Below, one piece after another: positions 4,748-6,305 of a stretch of DNA of 6,305 nucleotides. How positions within the stretch are numbered: position 1 is the first letter of the stretch; every line of letters begins with the position of its first letter. The stretch covers positions 1-6,305 of the forward strand of contig JAGTUY010000433.1 of the NCBI GenBank assembly GCA_018224455.1. Direction: 5' to 3'. The notes under the pieces were generated by a model. The model did not search any database and had not been told where the DNA came from. It was given only the letters and a program-made list of their open reading frames with translations. The DNA comes from Desulfosarcina sp. (GTDB taxonomy: Bacteria > Desulfobacterota > Desulfobacteria > Desulfobacterales > Desulfosarcinaceae). The position numbers and the translations under genes are program-made.

Positions 4748-6305
4748 ATGGCGCTGAACATGGATGCCATCGGTAAACCCATCGGCCCAATGAGGCGGGA
4801 CTACACCTGGAAGGATGCGGTCCTCTACGCGCTGGGGGTCGGTGCGGGGTTTTCCGAACTGGACTACTGCTATGAAAAGGACCTGAAAGTCATCCCCAGT
4901 TTCGCCATTGCCATGATCTTCGATTTTTTCTTCCAAGCGGCCACCGCTTCCGGCATAAACCTGGCGGGGGTCCTTCACGGGGAGCAGGAATTGATCTTCC
5001 ACAACCCGATCCCCACCGAAGGGACCCTGATCACCACAGGCAAAATCGTGGACCACTACGACAAGGGTGCGGACAAGGGCGCGCTGATCGTGGCCCAAAG
5101 TGACACGGTTCTCGCCAATGGGCAGAAACTTTTCACCAGCACCATCACCATTTTCGCGCGCCTGGATGGCGGGTTCGGCGGGAAGGACTGCCAACAGCCC
5201 CCCGTGGAGTTTCCCGACCGCGATCCGGATTTCGTGGCCGAGGCATCGCCCTCCCCCGATCAGCCGCTGCTCTACCGGCTCTCCGGAGACATCTTCCCCC
5301 TTCACGTGGATCCGGAATTCGCCAGGACGTCCGGATTCGACATGCCCATCATGCACGGGCTGTGCACCCACGGATTTGCCTGCCGGGCCCTGATCGCCTC
5401 CCTGGTGCCGGGCCGTCCCGAGCGGGTTCGCCGGCTGGCCTGCCGGTTTTCAAAAACCCTCTATCCGGGCGTTCCCATCAAGACCCTGATGTGGAAAACA
5501 GCTGACGGCAAGGCACTCTGGCGCACCGTCAATGCCGAGGACGGCCAGACCGTCATCGACAATGGTGAATTCGAGTACGGCGACATTCCCAAAGATGAAA
5601 TCCGCTTTGACGACCGGGTGGCGGTGGTGACCGGCGCGGGCGCGGGCCTGGGCCGGGTCTATGCCCTGGAACTGGCCCGGCGGGGCGCCAGGGTCGTGGT
5701 CAACGATCTGGGCGGAAGCCGGGACGGGACCGGCGGCGGTTCATCTTCACCGGCGGATCGCGTCGTTGAAGAGATCCGGGCTGCCGGCGGCGAGGCTGTG
5801 GCCAACTATGACAACGTGGCCACTGCCGACGGGGGCGCCAACATCGTCCAATCCGCCCTCGACGCCTTTGGCACCGTGGATATCCTGATCAACAACGCCG
5901 GCATTCTGCGGGACAAGAGTTTCGCGAAAATGGCGTCGGAGGCCTGGCACGCCGTGCTGGACGTCCATCTGAAGGGGGCCTACAACGTCACGCGGCCCGC
6001 ATTTGCCGTCATGAAGGAAAAAGGCTACGGGCGCGTTATCATGACCACCTCGGCAGCCGGACTCTACGGCAACTTCGGCCAAGCCAACTACGCGGCAGCC
6101 AAAATGGGCCTGGTGGGATTGATGAACACCTTGAAGCTGGAGGGAGAAAAATACGGCATCAAGGTCAACACGGTGGCTCCCATCGCCGCTTCACGGCTGA
6201 CCGAAGACGTGATGCCGCCGGAATTGGTTGCCCGGTCCAAACCCGAATTCGTCTCCCCCTTGGTGCTCTACCTGTGCGCTGAACGATGCCCGGTCAGCGG
6301 CAACA
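4748..6305 (+). CDS. Bifunctional hydratase-2 / (R)-3-hydroxyacyl-CoA dehydrogenase fusion, C-terminus cut by window edge
   Basis: 519 codons are visible in one uninterrupted frame that continues past the edge. Residues about 15-145 match the N-terminal hot-dog half of hydratase 2 (YTWKDAVLYALGVGAG; LHGEQELIFHNPIPTEG; GGFGGK). Residues about 165-285 are the MaoC-like catalytic half (YRLSGDIFPLHVDPEFA, PIMHGLCTHGFACR), with Asp181 and His186. From 289 an SDR domain follows: TGAGAGLGR (295-303), Asp320 suggesting NAD preference, NNAG (382-385), Ser435, Tyr448 and Lys452, and GNFGQANYAAAK as in human HSD17B4. Together these should hydrate trans-2-enoyl-CoA to (R)-3-hydroxyacyl-CoA and oxidise it to 3-ketoacyl-CoA in beta-oxidation of fatty acids or related chains. 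The order is reversed relative to peroxisomal MFE-2. The family Asn in DxNPxH is Phe183 here. The start has AGGAGG 6 nt upstream. Any C-terminal SCP2 or other domain is out of view. The substrate is unknown. Confidence 0.93.
   Translation, partial: MALNMDAIGKPIGPMRRDYTWKDAVLYALGVGAGFSELDYCYEKDLKVIPSFAIAMIFDFFFQAATASGINLAGVLHGEQELIFHNPIPTEGTLITTGKIVDHYDKGADKGALIVAQSDTVLANGQKLFTSTITIFARLDGGFGGKDCQQPPVEFPDRDPDFVAEASPSPDQPLLYRLSGDIFPLHVDPEFARTSGFDMPIMHGLCTHGFACRALIASLVPGRPERVRRLACRFSKTLYPGVPIKTLMWKTADGKALWRTVNAEDGQTVIDNGEFEYGDIPKDEIRFDDRVAVVTGAGAGLGRVYALELARRGARVVVNDLGGSRDGTGGGSSSPADRVVEEIRAAGGEAVANYDNVATADGGANIVQSALDAFGTVDILINNAGILRDKSFAKMASEAWHAVLDVHLKGAYNVTRPAFAVMKEKGYGRVIMTTSAAGLYGNFGQANYAAAKMGLVGLMNTLKLEGEKYGIKVNTVAPIAASRLTEDVMPPELVARSKPEFVSPLVLYLCAERCPVSGN

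Noticed and set aside
4526..5371. Long open frame (281 codons) on the minus strand
   Set aside because: It lies antisense to the hydratase domain, has no recognisable motif and runs into non-coding DNA. It is a shadow of the GC-rich coding frame on the plus strand.

Overview
The window looks like chromosomal DNA from a Gram-negative, moderately GC-rich bacterium, most likely a deltaproteobacterium of the Desulfobacterota (Desulfobacterales-like). This is inference: it rests on the overall style of the proteins (an IhfA-type HU/IHF protein, a SEC-C-tagged type I methionine aminopeptidase, a fused hydratase-2/dehydrogenase beta-oxidation enzyme) and not on a marker gene. There are no tRNA or rRNA genes, CRISPR arrays, transposases or phage structural genes. 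Genes are short transcription units on both strands separated by real intergenic regions.

Layout. At the left edge lies the 5' part of an ECF-type RNA polymerase sigma factor on the minus strand (1-245). It is divergent from an integration host factor alpha-like gene (561-839), with an AT-rich, promoter-like region between them. The IHF gene is followed by a small four-helix membrane protein of the 'phage holin family 4' (PF04020-like) class (886-1281). This converges, with a 2-bp gap, on a minus-strand gene for a small protein with two copies of a four-cysteine motif joined by an acidic linker (1284-1625). A 416-bp gap follows, carrying a strong intrinsic terminator and a sigma-70-like promoter. 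It leads to a methionine aminopeptidase with an N-terminal SEC-C zinc motif (2045-2935). Convergent to that are a rhomboid intramembrane protease (2995-3861) and, upstream of it on the same strand, a small coiled-coil protein ending in a polyaspartate tail (4022-4363).

The right-hand quarter (4748-6305) is one open reading frame running off the window. It fuses a complete hydratase-2 (MaoC/hot-dog) region to an (R)-specific 3-hydroxyacyl-CoA dehydrogenase (SDR) domain. These are the two activities of peroxisomal multifunctional enzyme type 2, in the reverse domain order. This is the most notable gene here. Its hydratase signature also carries Phe where the family normally has Asn.

The genes do not form one pathway. 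The set is mostly housekeeping and regulation (sigma factor, IHF, methionine aminopeptidase, rhomboid), plus one lipid-catabolism enzyme at the edge and two small uncharacterised proteins. I see no convincing multi-gene novel system. The best leads are the inverted-order fusion enzyme, the tandem four-cysteine protein, and the intergenic region at 1629-2044 with its orphan terminator and nested inverted repeats.
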